A stretch of DNA of 64,000 nucleotides from Apium graveolens. Taxonomy: Eukaryota; Streptophyta; Magnoliopsida; Apiales; Apiaceae. The position numbers were made by a program, and so were the translations under genes. The first letter of the stretch is position 1. Every line of letters begins with the position of its first letter. Below the pieces are notes generated by a model. That model was not told the origin of the DNA and searched no databases. It saw only the letters and a program-made list of their open reading frames with translations. Below are positions 47,260-60,351 of this stretch, one piece after another. The DNA lies in contig NC_133648.1 of assembly GCF_009905375.1 (NCBI RefSeq), positions 91,204,631 to 91,268,630 of the forward strand, written 5' to 3'.

Positions 47260-50126
47260 CTATGACCCCATCTTGGCCAAAGCATCCGCATTACTATTTT
47301 CTTCTCGTATAACGCTTTCTAGCCTGGCACTTAAAATATTTTTCAATAGGCGTTGTACACATCTCATATATAACTCCGTCCGCGGTCCCCGGGCTTGGAA
47401 ACCTCCGTTGACCTGGTTCACAACTAATTCGGAATCGCTCCAGACTATCAGATTCATGGCCCCCACCTCCAGAGCTAATTTCAGACCATTGATCAAAGCT
47501 TCATACTCAGCATCATTGTTAGTAGCATAAAACTTGAAATGGAAAGCACTCATCAAATGGTGCCCTTCTGGAGTGACTACGACAATCCCGACACCTGATC
47601 CATTATTGTTCACGACCCCATCGACATGTAATATCCACCAAGGGTGTGGTAGGTCCTGCCTCTTTTCATCATGAAAACTTCCTTGCGAGGTAGGTTCCAC
47701 CAACACTATGGCCTTGTCATCAACTTCTGCATCGAACTCAAGTATAAAATTAGCCAGCGCTTGTCCCTTAATTGTCGTGCGAGGACAATACTCCAAATCG
47801 AATTGTCCTAGCTCTACTGCCCATTTTAACATTCTCCCCGACAATTCGGGTTTATGTAGAATGTGCCAAAGCGGATAAGCGGTGCGAACTTCTGTTCGGT
47901 GAGCCTGAAAGTATGGTCTTAACTTTCGTGCTGCAAGAATAAGAGCGTACACCAGTTTTTTCATGTTGGTATACCTGGTTTCTGTATCGAACAACCTTTT
48001 GCTCACATAGTATAAGGGCCACTGGTGGCTTGCTTCTTCCTTTACCAACACCGCGCTGACGGAGTATTCAGATACTGCCAAGTACAGACTCAATGTTTCT
48101 CCGTCTTCTGGCTTGGCCAACATAGGAGGATTTCCCAACTACTATTTGATTTTCAGAAAAGCCTCTTCACACTCAGGGGTCCACAGAAAATCCTTCCCCC
48201 TTCCTTTGATTGCCTTGAAAAAATTCTTTGCACCTATCTGATGACTTTAAGACAAATCGATTTAGGGCCGCGATCCTTCCTGTCAGGCTCTGTACTTGTT
48301 TGACGCTGGTGGGAGATTTCATGTCTAGCAGAACTTTGATTTTTGCCGGGTTAGCCTTAATCCCCGGGTGGTTGACCATGAATCCCAAGAATTTCCCTGA
48401 CTCCACACCGAACACACACTTCTGCGGGTTTAACTTCATCTAATATTTTTTCAGAATATGGAACATCTCAGCTAAGTTGGCGATGTGGTCTTCCTTCCTT
48501 TTAGACTTTACGAGCATATCATCCATATATACTTCCATCGTCTTCCCAATCTGCTTCTTGAACATTTTGTTTACCAATCTTTGATAAGTGGCATCGGCGT
48601 TGATCAGACCAAATGGCATTCCGATATAGCAATAGAGCCCTATATCAGTAATAAAAGAGGTGTGCTCCTGGTCAGGCTCATACATAAGAATTTGGTTATA
48701 CCCGGAGTATGCGTCCATGAAGCTGAGCAAGGCATGTCCTGCCGTGGCATCGACCAACTGATCGATTCTTGGTAGGGGAAAACTATCTTTTGGACACGCC
48801 TTATTCAGATCGGTGAAATCAACGCATGTTCTCCATTTACCGTTGGGTTTTTTTACCAACACTGGATTTGCTAGCCACTCTGGGTAGAAGAATTCTCGAA
48901 TTAGTCCGACGTCCAAGAGTCTCTCTACTTCCTCTTCTAGGGCTATAGCTCTCTCTCCGCTTACGGCCCTGCGTTTTTGTCGAACCCCTTTATGCTTGGG
49001 GTCAATATTCAATCGATGGCACATTACCTCTGGATTAATTCCTACCATATCAGAATGGCTCCATGCAAATACATCAAGGTTCGCCAAGAGAAATATTGAA
49101 AGACCCTCCTTCAACCTTGGTGCCAACTGAGATCCTATTCTCAAAACTTTGCTTGGATCTTTTTCATCGACAGATTGTATCTTCTGCTGGCCCCATCTTC
49201 TCCGTCGGCATCGGTATCCGAGGACCTAGGTAAGGCGAATCATGGATTTCATTGTCTTGTAGAGAAGGCGCATCCCCTTTAGGGGGAGCATCGACTTCTT
49301 TAGAAGGCGCGCCCTGCATAGAAGGGGCATCAACTTCCTTGGTATGTTTTGCGGGTAAGGGCGCTCCTTCAGGAAGAAGGGTATCTACCTCACGCTCATC
49401 CTGTTTGAGGCTTTGCAAGATGTCGAATCTTCCTTCTAACCGTTCCCCATTGAAATCTGCTTGTACCATGGTGTTCGATGCCTCTTCTTCTTCCAGCATC
49501 TCAATTCTGATTGTGTCTTCCAAGAACAACGTTGTTGGGGGCAGCCCGGAAGGACATTCATCCTCTTGCTCGACATAATAATGGACTCGGATTTCCTCGA
49601 TCGATTGCTCAATACTCTTTTCTTGATCATCGTCTGATGTATCTTTGGCGTGGGAGTCCTTTCTAAAGCCTCTCATAGCTTGCCTGTAGCACTCCTGAGA
49701 GTCATACTGAGAACCCTTTATACTCCCCACCCCATTTGGCGTTGGAAATTTGATGGTTAGGTGATGGATTGAAGTAATAACCCTGATTCAGGACCTTAAA
49801 CTCGAGCATCTTTTTTACCAACAACGGGCTTTCCCCAAGGTACATGGCAGCCGAATCGATCCCATGACTCTAACTCCTGCACCAGAAAAGCCATAAACCC
49901 ATGAATCTTCCCCCGACATATCCCGATCAGGTAGCCCCATCTTTTTAAAGGTGCTGTAGTAGAGGATATTTGCCGAGCTTCCATTATCCACGAAGGCCCT
50001 ATGGATATTTTTGGTTCCAATCTGGATGGAAATAACCAGTACATCATTGTTGGGATGATGTACCCATCGGGCATCTGCTTCTCTGAAGGTAATATCCATG
50101 GACTCGCCCTTAAACACTTTGGGCGG
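47260..50126 (-). pseudogene. Element 2 protease, RT and dual RNase H, broken
   Basis: The protease site is FVDNGSSANILYY (Asp at 49988). Part of the protease end (the HNVLVGRPWL stretch of element 1) is deleted near 49790-49815. The linker 49164-49400 encodes repeated DAP/GAP units (KEVDAPSMQGAPSKEVDAPP). The RT has KPNGKWRTCVDFTDLNKACP and the catalytic YMDD at 48529-48518. RNase H spans about 48130-47750, and the archaeal-type RNase H about 47650-47270 (NNDAEYEALINGL, WSDSELVVNQV, NADALAKM). Frame changes occur between 49164 and 49144 and between 48173 and 48138. A TAG follows Lys-Met-Gly-Ser at 47260, as in element 1. Confidence 0.85.
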
Positions 50127-52161
50127 TCAAGTTTCCACCCTATGAATGTCCGTGAGAGGCCTGAATCGAGCTTCCCTAGCGTATCTTGCCAAGGCTCGGT
50201 TACTACATTCCATCCCGGGATAGATTGTTCGGATGCTGCCATCCCTGACGAATTTATTTTCCTCTAGAGTATCATTGTTTGACCCACGCGGGGCTCGCCT
50301 TTCTTCTTCTTTTGCTCTGTCATCTTTGTGCTTCCTTACTTCCTTGACTACCCATTCATCGAGGTATCCTTCCTTGATAAGCGCTTCGATTTCATCTTTT
50401 AAATGTCGACACTCATGCGTGTTGTGTCCAGATGATTCATGGTATTCGCAATACTTTTTCTTGTCTTTACTTTGCCATGATGATAAAGCTTCAGGTTTTC
50501 TAAATAGCCCTATATTTTTGTTTACTTCGAAGATGTGCTCCATAGATGCGACCAAAGGCGTGTACCGGCTTGTTCTGTAGTCATAGTTTGAGGGAGGACT
50601 CCATCCCCTCCTCGTGCTTGCGGTATTCACCCAGTCTGGGCTTCGACTACTCCTTCTATACCTTGGGCTTGGAGACATATCTTTCTTCCTTGCTTTGTTT
50701 CTCTGACTCGCCTGTGAAGTCGGTTGTACCTCTGCCAGAGATTGTTCTATAGCTTTGAATGATTCTGCCAAAGCAAAGACATCTGCCAGAGTAGCCAGGT
50801 CTTTTCCTTGTAAGTGCTTCCAAAAATCTGAGTCAACCCTTAATCCTACGATTAAGAAGCTTTTCAGGGCTTCGTCTGATGCTCCCCTCATGCTGGTAGA
50901 TTCAGCGTCGAACCTTTTGAAGTACGATGTCAAGCTTTCATTTTCCCTTTGCCCAACATTGGCAAGAGTTGTGACAGAGGGCGCATATCTTACCGCGGCT
51001 TGGAACTTGGTTAAGAACAGAGTTTTCATCTGATCCCAGGAAGTGATCACTCCTGGCCCGAGCTTTTGAAACCACTGCTGGGCACTTTCTCTAAAGGTTG
51101 CCGCCAAGAGACGGCATCGAGCCAAGTTCGGAACTTGGTACACATCCATCTCTATATTAAAATGATCCATGAATTCCACCGGATCTGAGTTTCCGTGGAA
51201 ACGGAGATCGCTAGTAGTGTTGCGATACCCGACCGACAATTGTGCCTCTCTTACCGCCACCGAGAATGGGGAAGGGATTTCAACTGTGTCCGTCAGTCTG
51301 CCTTCCAGGTGGTTAAGTAGCCTTTTTAGATCTCCCACATTGAAAGTTCCCATGCCTGGAATGGTCTGCATTTGAGGCTGCGGACCTTGGGGTTGTAATG
51401 GAGGTACCTCCGCTTGATTCCCCCCTGAAGGGGCTTGCTGCTGGTTCGTGTTCTGGGCGTCTTCAGATATCACAATTACTTCGGGATTCCGACCTTGATT
51501 TCTTCTTTGATTTTCTTCTTGACCCTGGCCGCGGCCTCGAGCCATACCGTGATCATAGTTTCCACATCTCCGTGATCATCATGTTCCGCATAGTCATAGA
51601 TGTCTGCTCGGTTATTCCAGCGGGAATCAAGGCGATCGTGGTAATTATCGCGATGGTATCCCTCTAAGTATCTACCACGACCTCCACCTCTTTTCTCTCC
51701 ATTGAGGCCTTCTCTAACGATCGTTTCCATACCCACGACCATATCGATCCAGCGATTTGCGGGGAGGAGCTCTCTCATGATCGCGGTGCCGCTCCCGATT
51801 TTCCTGGGAATTCAGGGGCACACGCGTTGGATCGCGGTGCCGCTCCTGATTTTCCTGGGAATGGGAATTCAGTTATGGGTTCTTTTCCAAGTGCATGAGT
51901 TGCACGGCTGCGGCGAAGACCCCTCCTGGTCTTGCGTCGCTCCTCGGTGCTCAACCTTGAATCGAAACCATTCAAAATATCGCCCATGCGATACAGTTGT
52001 TCCAACAAGTCGGTGTTACTGATGAGCACAGGCGGCTGTCCCCCAACGTCCGGAGTAGGACGATCAGTCATTGGCGGAACGTAGGGTTCATGTTCATAGC
52101 CATGATCAGAATCTTCTTTAGAACTTCCATCATAAAAACTTTCATCACGATATTAAGACAT
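50127..52161 (-). pseudogene. Element 2 gag, broken at the N-terminus
   Basis: The likely ATG is at 52161 (MS, then a stop TAA in place of the Tyr found in element 1). An N-terminal region with LISNTDLLEQLYRMGDILN matches element 1. A tandem duplication near 51781-51850 repeats EFPGKSGAAPRS. A long open stretch from 51545 holds the Gag core (REAQLSVGYRNTTSDLRFHG, FRESAQQWFQKL) and the zinc motif CEYHESSGHNTHEC. It ends with TGA at 50129-50127, where element 1 has Arg. A frame change lies between 51775 and 51545. Confidence 0.85.
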
Positions 52162-52192
52162 CCTTCCTCCCAGATGCAGATCTTGATTAGGC

Positions 52193-52210
52193 CCCTCCTT
52201 CTAGTGCCAA
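52193..52210 (-). other. Primer binding site of element 2
   Basis: On the minus strand TGGCACTAGAAGGAGGGG begins three bases after the LTR end CCGTCAACA. It differs from the element 1 site only at the fourth and fifth positions of the site. A tRNA-Asn-like primer is the best guess. Confidence 0.6.
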
Positions 52211-52212
52211 TT

Positions 52213-53404
52213 TGTTGACGGAGGAATTTGGGAGCAACAAAACTTGAGGTTCGTAGCCAGAAACAAGATCTGTGATGGCGGTTCTTCGTCAAAAAAGTGA
52301 ACAGTAACCGGCGGATCTGATGAACAGTATTCATCGAAAACGATGAACAGTGTTTGGTGGTGGTTATTATTGGGGGCTGAGATTGCTTAGAGTTAGTGGT
52401 GGCTCATTTGCGCTCTCGCTTCTGACCCCTTACAATTTGCCTACGTATCCCTATTTATAGGGAATCAAGCCCACGTAGTTCTTGGGGAACAAGAAACCTA
52501 ATGGGCTTAGATTTCTTTTCCCGAGGCCCAGTAGGAAACCCACTGGAAACCGTCTTCTACTAGCTTTAGGAATGTCCGCTGATGAGGCCCAACCACAAAG
52601 GCCCAAGACTCGTCCGCGGCTTCAAGACTTCACGGATGAGGCATCTCCCTGGCCAAGGATAACCCTCCGCTACCAGCTGTTTCCCTAGTCCGCGGACGCA
52701 GGTATAACCGTGGTTCACCCCAAATGTTGGACGCATCCTTGTCCCCCGATAAGGAGCCCCTACCTAATTGCAGGACAAGTGATCCCAAGCTTTTGGGTGC
52801 AAAGTGCAAGATACTCCGAAGTCTCCCAACGAGGACACCCGTTGACTACAGAGACAGAGCTCCCAAAGCTCACATCAGAGTTCACCCCACATCCCCAATG
52901 AGGACACCCATTGACTACAGGAGGAGGCCTTCAGTCCAGGCATACCCCTGGAGGTCTCTGACCACGGACACCGCATTTCCTGTAGATATGCTACAGGAAG
53001 GAGTTCTTCAATAAAGTACCTGCATCAAATAGGTTAGTAATAATAATCTCCATCTTCCTTGAGTCTTCCACAGAGCCCGTCTAAGTAATCATGTTGAAGT
53101 CTTCACAAGGTCTTTTATTCCTTTAGGGCGCGCCCTAAAGCTTATCATAGGAGGAAATTCTATCAGTAAATTCCCACCTTTTCTTAGTAACTGGGTGCGC
53201 CTTCCCCCTACACTGAGGGCGCGCCCCTTTATGTATGGGGTCAAGCAATAGCAACTCAAACCAGCAATGCACATGGCGCGCCTTTCACCACACAGGGCGC
53301 GCCTACTTTTCTTCCGCAAGGCAAGTTACCTTATCTGTTCCGTAATTTTAGGCATTTCTTCCTCAATTTTAACTGTTTTATCAATTTTAATATGAATATT
53401 GTTT
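52213..53404 (-). repeat. Element 2 5' LTR, truncated
   Basis: Matches 27533-28765. It carries the intact TATA box (52452-52460) and two U3 boxes near 52825-52850 and 52895-52920. Similarity stops at about 53404, where unrelated AT-rich DNA begins, so about 4.6 kb of the outer LTR is missing. Confidence 0.88.
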
Positions 53405-53821
53405 AGCTTAAATTCTGTGCGATGCACGGTTTCCCGTTAATATTTAAAAAATTTATTTATTCCGTCGTATTATAATTTTAAAATATTTATATAAATATAT
53501 AATAATAAATTTATAAAATAATAATAAAATAACCCGTGGTCGTAGTTTAGTAGAACAAATACACTATATCTAGTAGTTTAAAAATTTAATAGTTTAGTGG
53601 ATATATAACACTATTTATTTATTTTCTAATAATAAGATAAGCTGTGTTTGTAATTTTGTAGGATAAGTAGACTATGTGTCTTGTAATTTAATAATTTAGT
53701 AATTTAGCGGATATATAATACTATTTATTTATTTTTTAATAACCAAAATTAGGGAATAATCGTTGAACCAAATTATACCCTATTACGGTTATTATAGTAT
53801 AGTATATGATAGTACATATAT
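53405..53821. other. AT-rich DNA of unknown origin
   Basis: No gene seen. Near the junction is a short hairpin (GTGC-GAT-GCAC, about 53418-53428). Two related stretches share the string TTTAGTGGATATATAA or a close variant followed by CACTATTTATTTATTTT (about 53590-53625 and 53697-53738), an internal repeat. It could be the end of another transposon, but I could not identify one. Confidence 0.4.
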
Positions 53822-54002
53822 CTCCTGGGAGTACTACTCTTAGGCTTTTAACCCTATATAGCTCCTGGAAGAGCTACTCCTAGGCTCCTGACTCCATACA
53901 GCTCCTGGAAGGACTACTCCTATGCTCCTGACTCCATACAGCTCCTGGAAGGACTACTCCTAGGCTCCTAACCCCGTATAGCTCCTAGAAGGAATAGTCC
54001 CA
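53822..54002. repeat. 40-bp minisatellite, about 4.5 units
   Basis: Units start at 53822, 53862, 53902, 53942 and 53982 (partial). Each begins CTCCTGGAAGGACTACTCC or a variant and continues TAGGCTCCTGACTCCATACAG. The period is exactly 40 bp; the first and last units are most diverged. Confidence 0.9.
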
Positions 54003-54008
54003 CACACT

Positions 54009-57000
54009 TATAACACCCTCCAAATCCGGGGTATAGATTTGGGGCATTATTAACAACAATTACCAACTAAACCTGCACAAGCGGAATATAAATATAATAA
54101 TTACCCCGAACTATCACTACTCAGGATCTTTTAAGGTCTGAGTTGAAAACAAGAACCACATACTACACTTTATTACAAACCCAAATAAATAAAACCTGTC
54201 TCAAGAACTCTCCTTGTTACAAAACTTTATTCTATCTACAATCTCACCATACAACTTTTATTCAAACTACACAAGACTTTTATTCAACCCAACATTGCTA
54301 CTTATCCTGCTACACCTGATCTGGCAATTTAAAGCTCTCTTCGGGAATGGGAAGGAACACTCTTGGTATAAGAGGGTCCCGCTGCTTGACTCACTTCTTG
54401 ACTATGCGGGTCCTGATGGGTTTCATTCTCTACCTTAACTGTAAAACAATAGGAATAACAATAAAAGGGGATGAGCCAAAATTGCTCAACAAGCCTGCAA
54501 CAATATATATAGTATAAGAGAGAAATAAGTGAACCAATAAGCTGCTGGTTTGAACAACCATCTGAATCTGTATAGGATAGTAATTTGCCAATGCTGGCGA
54601 GTACCAAATGAACAAGACTGGAAACAAGAACCAACATATGCACTATAACCTGCTGATCAGTCAGAATATAGTGCGGATCTATACCCAACTGCATAGACCC
54701 AACCAACATAAAGAGTACTCAAGCAACTATGGCCTATTAAATAATGGTCTAGGTAAAACCCAACCCGTATAGTAACCATCCAGTCCAAGGCTTAGCATCC
54801 GGAACAATCGGAATGCTTTTGATATATCCCAACACCAGGATATACCAGAGTATATGTAACAAGGGTAAAAAGGATTGAAATACGAACAAGGAATTCAATA
54901 AATTGGGTGAAATCAAGAATCGAAATGAAATTGAAACAAGCAATAATAAATGGGTAACAGTGTATATGAACAATGATTATCAAAGGTAACTGATACGATA
55001 AAAGGAAATATAAATCACTATTCTGAATTTAGAATAGGGGAAAAACTTGCCTTGCGCGTACTTAACCTGGTTCAACTCACCGTCTTCTGATCCTAGATTG
55101 TTCTGCCTTGCTAACACTGAACCAATCATGGAAAGATAGTCGTTTAGATAACTTACTATATACGTGTATCTTGAATTGATATCACGCAACCTTATCAGTC
55201 TACCCATGCGTTTCTATCTAACTCGCATATATACACATACATTTATACAACACATATATTCACATAATCACGTAAAGCACGTAGCACATAAAGCACATAA
55301 TCAATTTTTAGACTTATAATTATTTTTAGAATCGATTCTAGACTCATACCTGCATTAACTAGCCTTATCTGATTTTATTATAATTTTTCGGGATTTATTC
55401 GACTCAATTATACCCCTATTAGGACCTACGAACTATTAATTATCACCAAACCACTCTTTTTCAGAAGAAATTATAACTTACAACTATTTTTATTGAATTC
55501 GTCTCATTTTTCTGAGTCTAGGGGTCTTCGTTTCGCTCAAATCGGACTAATGGTTGAATTATTATGAATTAAACAAGATTTAATTATACGCTATAAATAA
55601 TTACCGCAATATTATTCGAATAACTATCGCTCGAATACTAATTTTAATTATCGAATTACTATTCGCATTATTAACTAATTATTAGATTATTAATCATATC
55701 ACTTAATTATTTCTAATTCTTATTTATTAATTAATTACCTAATTATTAATTAATTACCCAATTATTAATTAATTATATAATTAATAAATAATTAGATAAA
55801 TAATTAAATAATTAATTAAATAATTAATTTCGAATTTATAATTTAATAAAATAATTTAGAAATTAATAATACTATTTTTCAGAATTTAAAACTAATTTTT
55901 AATTAATTTTTAGAATTATTAAAAACTGATTTTAATTACTAAAATATAAATAAATAAATAATTACTCAAAAACACAAAATCAGAACAAAGTTTGGGTTCT
56001 GAAGGATCAAACCGGGTCGTTTCCGGGTTGCAAACCGGGTCGACCTCGGGTTATCGGGTCACGAAGAACAAACCCTGCAACCCAGAACCCGACGCCGGCG
56101 GGCTGCTTTCCGGCGGCCAATCCACGACGAAACTCTGTTTTTCAGGCACGATTCTTCTGGGGTTTCAATCCACAACGCTCCCAGCACCTTTCTCCTCCTT
56201 CCCTCGTCTTCCTTTCGACGAAATGCGGCCGGAAACGGGAAGAACACGGCGGCGGCGTCTAAACTCCGGCGAGCACGAAATCGAAGCCAAAGAACACGAA
56301 ACCGGTGCCAATCGACTCCCTATCCGACGATCTAAACGTTTATGCTAACAGAATCATCAAACAATTAACAGAACTGCAAACCCGAATTCAAGAAATTAAA
56401 CCCGAAAATACAAATTTCAATTCAATCAATCAAACATCAAAAACAATTACATAATCGAAAACTACAGATCATAAACTTCAAAACGAGTACTTACACTAAC
56501 GATTTGGACTCCGGAATCACGATGAAAATCAGCTTTGATCCTCCTGCTCTGTTCTTCACAAACCCTAACCCTAATTCCCTTTCTAATTTTTTTTTATTAT
56601 TCTGATTTTTAATTATAATTAACTAATTTAATTAATAGTAAATCAGGTTTTTATATTTATGAAAATAATACCCCTAAGTAAAATTAAGGGTCTAATTACA
56701 CTCCTAATAAAAATATTTGGCCCCAATTTTTATAATTTTTGGGTATTAATATTGAATTTTTAAATATCCAATAATTACAAAATAAATGCTAAAAATTCTC
56801 AAAAATTGTGAATATTACAAAAATACAAAGAATAATGATATATGATAATATCATGATCATATAAAAATAAAAATGAAATTTTTGTGGGGTTTTTGGTACC
56901 CGAAGGGGTCCGAAAAAGTCGTTTTTCGCGAAAAAGGTCAATTTGTAAAACGTCTAAGGGTTCAGAATAGCGATATGGTATAGGGCATTTTAAATAAAAT

Positions 57001-57246
57001 AGGGCCAATGATTTTGTTTGAAATACGGGCTTTAAAACATAGTTTTGAGCTGTACGGGTTTTGATATAAAATATATAACTGACGATAAAATGCTCAATAA
57101 ATATCCAAAACACGTTTGGATCAAAACAGCCAACACATAACACATAGAAGTTAGGGTTTAATGACTTAACACATTTAATCACATAATAATACACATAATT
57201 TATCATTATTATAATATAATACAAACGTAATTTCTCGGTCGTTACA
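54009..57246 (-). repeat. Element 4 3' LTR (3238 bp)
   Basis: In sense it starts TGTAACGACCGAG after the polypurine tract at 57246 and ends GGTGTTATA at 54009. The match to 63315-64000 sets the outer end. Features: AT-rich 55560-55980 with stacked TTAATTAATTA motifs, GC-rich 55985-56340, and AACCCTAACCCTAA near 56560, a telo-box-like motif. No gene is supported within it. Confidence 0.88.
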
Positions 57247-57260
57247 TTCTCCCCCCCTTA
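57247..57260 (-). other. Polypurine tract of element 4
   Basis: On the minus strand TAAGGGGGGGAGAA lies immediately before the LTR start TGTAACG. Confidence 0.85.
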
Positions 57261-57285
57261 ACAGGATTCTGTCCTCAGAATCACA

Positions 57286-58540
57286 CTATGCAAATAACTG
57301 AGGATACTTTTCTAACATTTTACTCTCAAGCTCCCAGGTTGATTCTTCAACCACTGGGTTTCTCCACAAGACTCTCACTAATGACACAGACTTATTTCTT
57401 AATACCCTCTCTTGCCGATCTAGGATCCTTATCGGCTGCTCTACATACGAAAAATCTGCCTGAAGTTCTACTGGTTCATGCTCTATTACATGCCTTGTAT
57501 CAGGATTGTACTTCTTAAGCATGGATACATGAAATACGTTGTGAATGTGGTGCATATGGGGTGGTAAAGCTAACTCGTACGCAACCTTCCCAATTTTCTT
57601 CAAAATTTCAAATGGTCCAACATATCGTGGCTTCAATTTCCCTTTATTGACGAATCTGGTTAATCCTTTCCATGGCGATATTTTAAGCAATACGTGTTCT
57701 CCTTCCTGATAGTCCATATCCTTCCTTGCTTGGTCTGCATATTTGCTTTGCCTGTTTTGCGCTGCCTCGATTCATTTTCGAAGAAGTTCAATCTTTTCTT
57801 TTATCTTCCGAATTAATTCTGGACCCAAAATCTTGCGTTCTCCAACTTCATCCCAATGCACTGGTGATCTGCATTTTCTCCCATATAGTGCTTCATACGG
57901 TGGCATTCCAATACTGGCGTGATAGCTATTATTATAAGAAAATTCCACTAGGGGTAAATGTTCATCCCAACTGCCGTCAAAATCGATCGCACAAACTCGT
58001 AGCATGTCTTCAATCGTTTGGATTGTCCTTTCGCTTTGACCATCGGTTTGCGGATGATAGGTTGTACTCATGTTCAACTTCGTTCCTAGACATTCTTGGA
58101 ATTGTCTCCAAAATCTTGAATTGAAAGGAGGATCTCGATCCGATACAATCGATACTGGTACTCCATGACACATCACAATTTCTTTAAGATATAAGTGTAC
58201 TAACTTGTCCAGTGAAAATCTTTCATTAATCGGAAGAAAATGTGCTGATTCCGTCAATCGATCAATAATAACCCAAATTGCATCGTGATCTGCTTTCGTC
58301 CTTGGAAGTCTCACTACGAAATCCATCGCCAGATGTTCCCATTTCCATTCTGGAATGTCTAATGGTTGCAATAATCCACTCGAACGTTGATGTTCTGCTT
58401 TAACTCACTGGCATGTGTAGCATTTACTCACCCATTCTGCTATCTCCTTCTTTATATTCGGCCACCAAAAGTTTTCCTTTAAATCGCGATACATTTTCGT
58501 GCTTCCTGGATGAATGGAATACTTCGAATTGTGCGCATCT
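57286..58540 (-). pseudogene. Element 4 integrase with chromodomain, in-frame stops
   Basis: Zinc region ([18 protein letters not shown] ... CYTCQ) ends at TGA 58407-58405. The catalytic core has MDFVVRLPRTKADHDAIWVI, SIVSDRDPPFNSRFW and YHPQTDGQSERTIQTIED, supplying the Asp, Asp and Glu. A TGA follows at 57774-57772. The C-terminal part has KLKPRYVGPFEIL and HNVFHVSMLKKY, then a chromodomain-like tail (about 57440-57290; RVLRNKSVSLVRVLWRN and EESTWELESKM). Chromodomains of this class direct integration to marked chromatin. Both stops would be Arg (CGA) before a C-to-T change, since flanking residues read normally through them. Confidence 0.87.
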
Positions 58541-60351
58541 CGCATAATTTCTTCTTTTAATTCTGCCACGTTAGGGATCCAGATTCTTGACGCAAAACGT
58601 AAAATTCCTTCATTATCTTTCTGAGTTGTAATCTCTTCTCCCGTTAAGTCGTCGTCTTGACTCATCACTTCATCTTGACAACGGCGAATCTTTTCTAGCA
58701 ACCCTGGTTGGAAAGTCATAGCGTAGATAGTTCCTGCAGATTCATAGGGAATACGAATCTCGATTTCCAATTTGTCGAATTCCTTAACCAATTCTTCGCA
58801 TGAAGTTAACCGATTCAATCTTTCTTTTCTACTCAACGCATCCGCTACAACATTTGCTTTTCCTGGATGATAACTGATTGTAACATCATAATCTTTAATC
58901 AATTCCAGCCATCGACGTTGTCGCATGTTCAGTTCCTTTTGCGTGAAGATATACTTCAGACTTTTATGATCCGTGTAGATTTCGCATTTTTCACCGTATA
59001 AATAATGTCTCCAAAGCTTCAATGCAATTACAATTTCTGCCAATTCCAGATCATGCGTAGGATATTTCTGCTCATGAGGTTTAAGTTGTCTCGAATCATA
59101 TGCAATGACGTTACCATGTTGCATCAACACACATCCTAGCTCGCGATACGAAGCGTCACTGTATATGATGAAATTGCCTTGCTCGCCTGGCAGTACTAAT
59201 ACTAGTGCGGTCACCAACCGATTCTTCAACTCTTGAAAACTTTCTTCACACTTACTATTCCATTCAAACTTTTCACTTTTTCGAGTTAACTTGGTCAGCG
59301 GCGTTGCTATCATCGCAATTTTTTTGACAAATCTTCGATAATATCCTGCCAATCCTAAGAAACTTCGAACTTCTGTCGGCGTCTTTGGTCTTTCCTAATT
59401 CACCACAGCTTCAATATTTGCTGGATCAACTTGAATGCCTTCTCTACTGATGATATGCCCTAGAAACTGTACTTCTTTCAACCAAAATTCGCATTTTGAA
59501 AATTTTGCATAAAGCTGCTCCTTTCATAATATCTCCAATGTCGTTCTTAAATGCGCTGCATGTTCTTCTTCCGTCTTTGAATAGATCAAGATGTCATCAA
59601 TAAATACAATAATAAACTTATCCAGATACTTCTTGAATACTCGATTCATCAAATCCATAAACGCTGCAGGTGCATTCGTCAATCCAAAAGCCATCACAAG
59701 AAATTCATAGTGTCCGTACCTCATTCTGAACGCTGTCTTTGGAATATCTTTGGCCTTGATCATTAACTGATGATAGCCTGATCGTAAGTCGATTTTTGAA
59801 AACCATGCTGCACCTTTTAGTTGATCAAATAAATCATCGATGCGAGGTAAAGGATATTTATTCTTGATAGTTAACTTGTTCAGCTCACGATAATCAATAC
59901 ACAGTCGCATACTACCATCCTTCTTTTTCACGAACAATACTGGTGCGCCCCATGGGGATACACTTGGCCTTATGAATCCTTTGTCGAGAAGTTCTTGCAA
60001 CTGCTTTGCTAATTCCCGCATTTCAATAGGTGCCATTCGATATGGAGCTTTCGAGATTGGTTCAGTCCCTAGCGTCAAGTCAATAGTGAACTCGATTTCT
60101 CGATCTGGTGGAAGTCCTGGTAGTTCGTCTGGAAAAACATCAAGAAACTCACAAACTACAGGAATATCTTCAATCTTCGGATTACCCTTGTCAGTATCCC
60201 GTATATAGGCTAAATAAGCTTGACATCCTTGGCGTAGCAATCTTCTCATCTGCATTATTGTTAAGAATTTTTGCTTTTGCTTCTCACCTTCAAATATTAC
60301 CGTTTCATTTTTTTCAGTTTGCAATTTCACTTTCTTATTTGCACAATCAAT
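58541..60351 (-). pseudogene. Element 4 reverse transcriptase and RNase H, in-frame stops
   Basis: The RT has [40 protein letters not shown] and the catalytic FIDDILIYS (Asp 59598). TGA at 59526-59524 and TAG at 59397-59395 interrupt the RT thumb/connection, and the frame is unchanged across both. RNase H follows: [51 protein letters not shown] and ADALSRK. All are in the usual order for chromoviruses, with one RNase H only, in contrast to elements 1 and 2. Confidence 0.88.

Larger units (their letters stand above)
27533..53404 (-). mobile_element. Element 2: Tat-lineage Ty3/gypsy element, interrupted
   Basis: Sense is the minus strand: truncated 5' LTR (53404-52213), PBS (52210-52193), gag-pol (52161-45923), polypurine tract (45848-45836), and 3' LTR (45835-42314 continuing at 29805-27533) split by element 3. 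Without element 3 the 3' LTR is about 5.8 kb, matching element 1. Protein similarity to element 1 is strong throughout gag-pol, including the second RNase H. The outer LTR terminus at 27533 reads CGTTGACGG where the inner one reads TGTTGACGG. Several frameshifts and stops show it is older and dead. Confidence 0.88.

Noticed and set aside
53405..53440. Helitron 3' end
   Set aside because: A short hairpin is present, but no convincing CTRR terminus, 5' TC end or A/T insertion site was found.
56556..56575. Interstitial telomere repeat
   Set aside because: Only two CCCTAA-type units in the LTR of element 4. It is a telo-box-like promoter motif at most.
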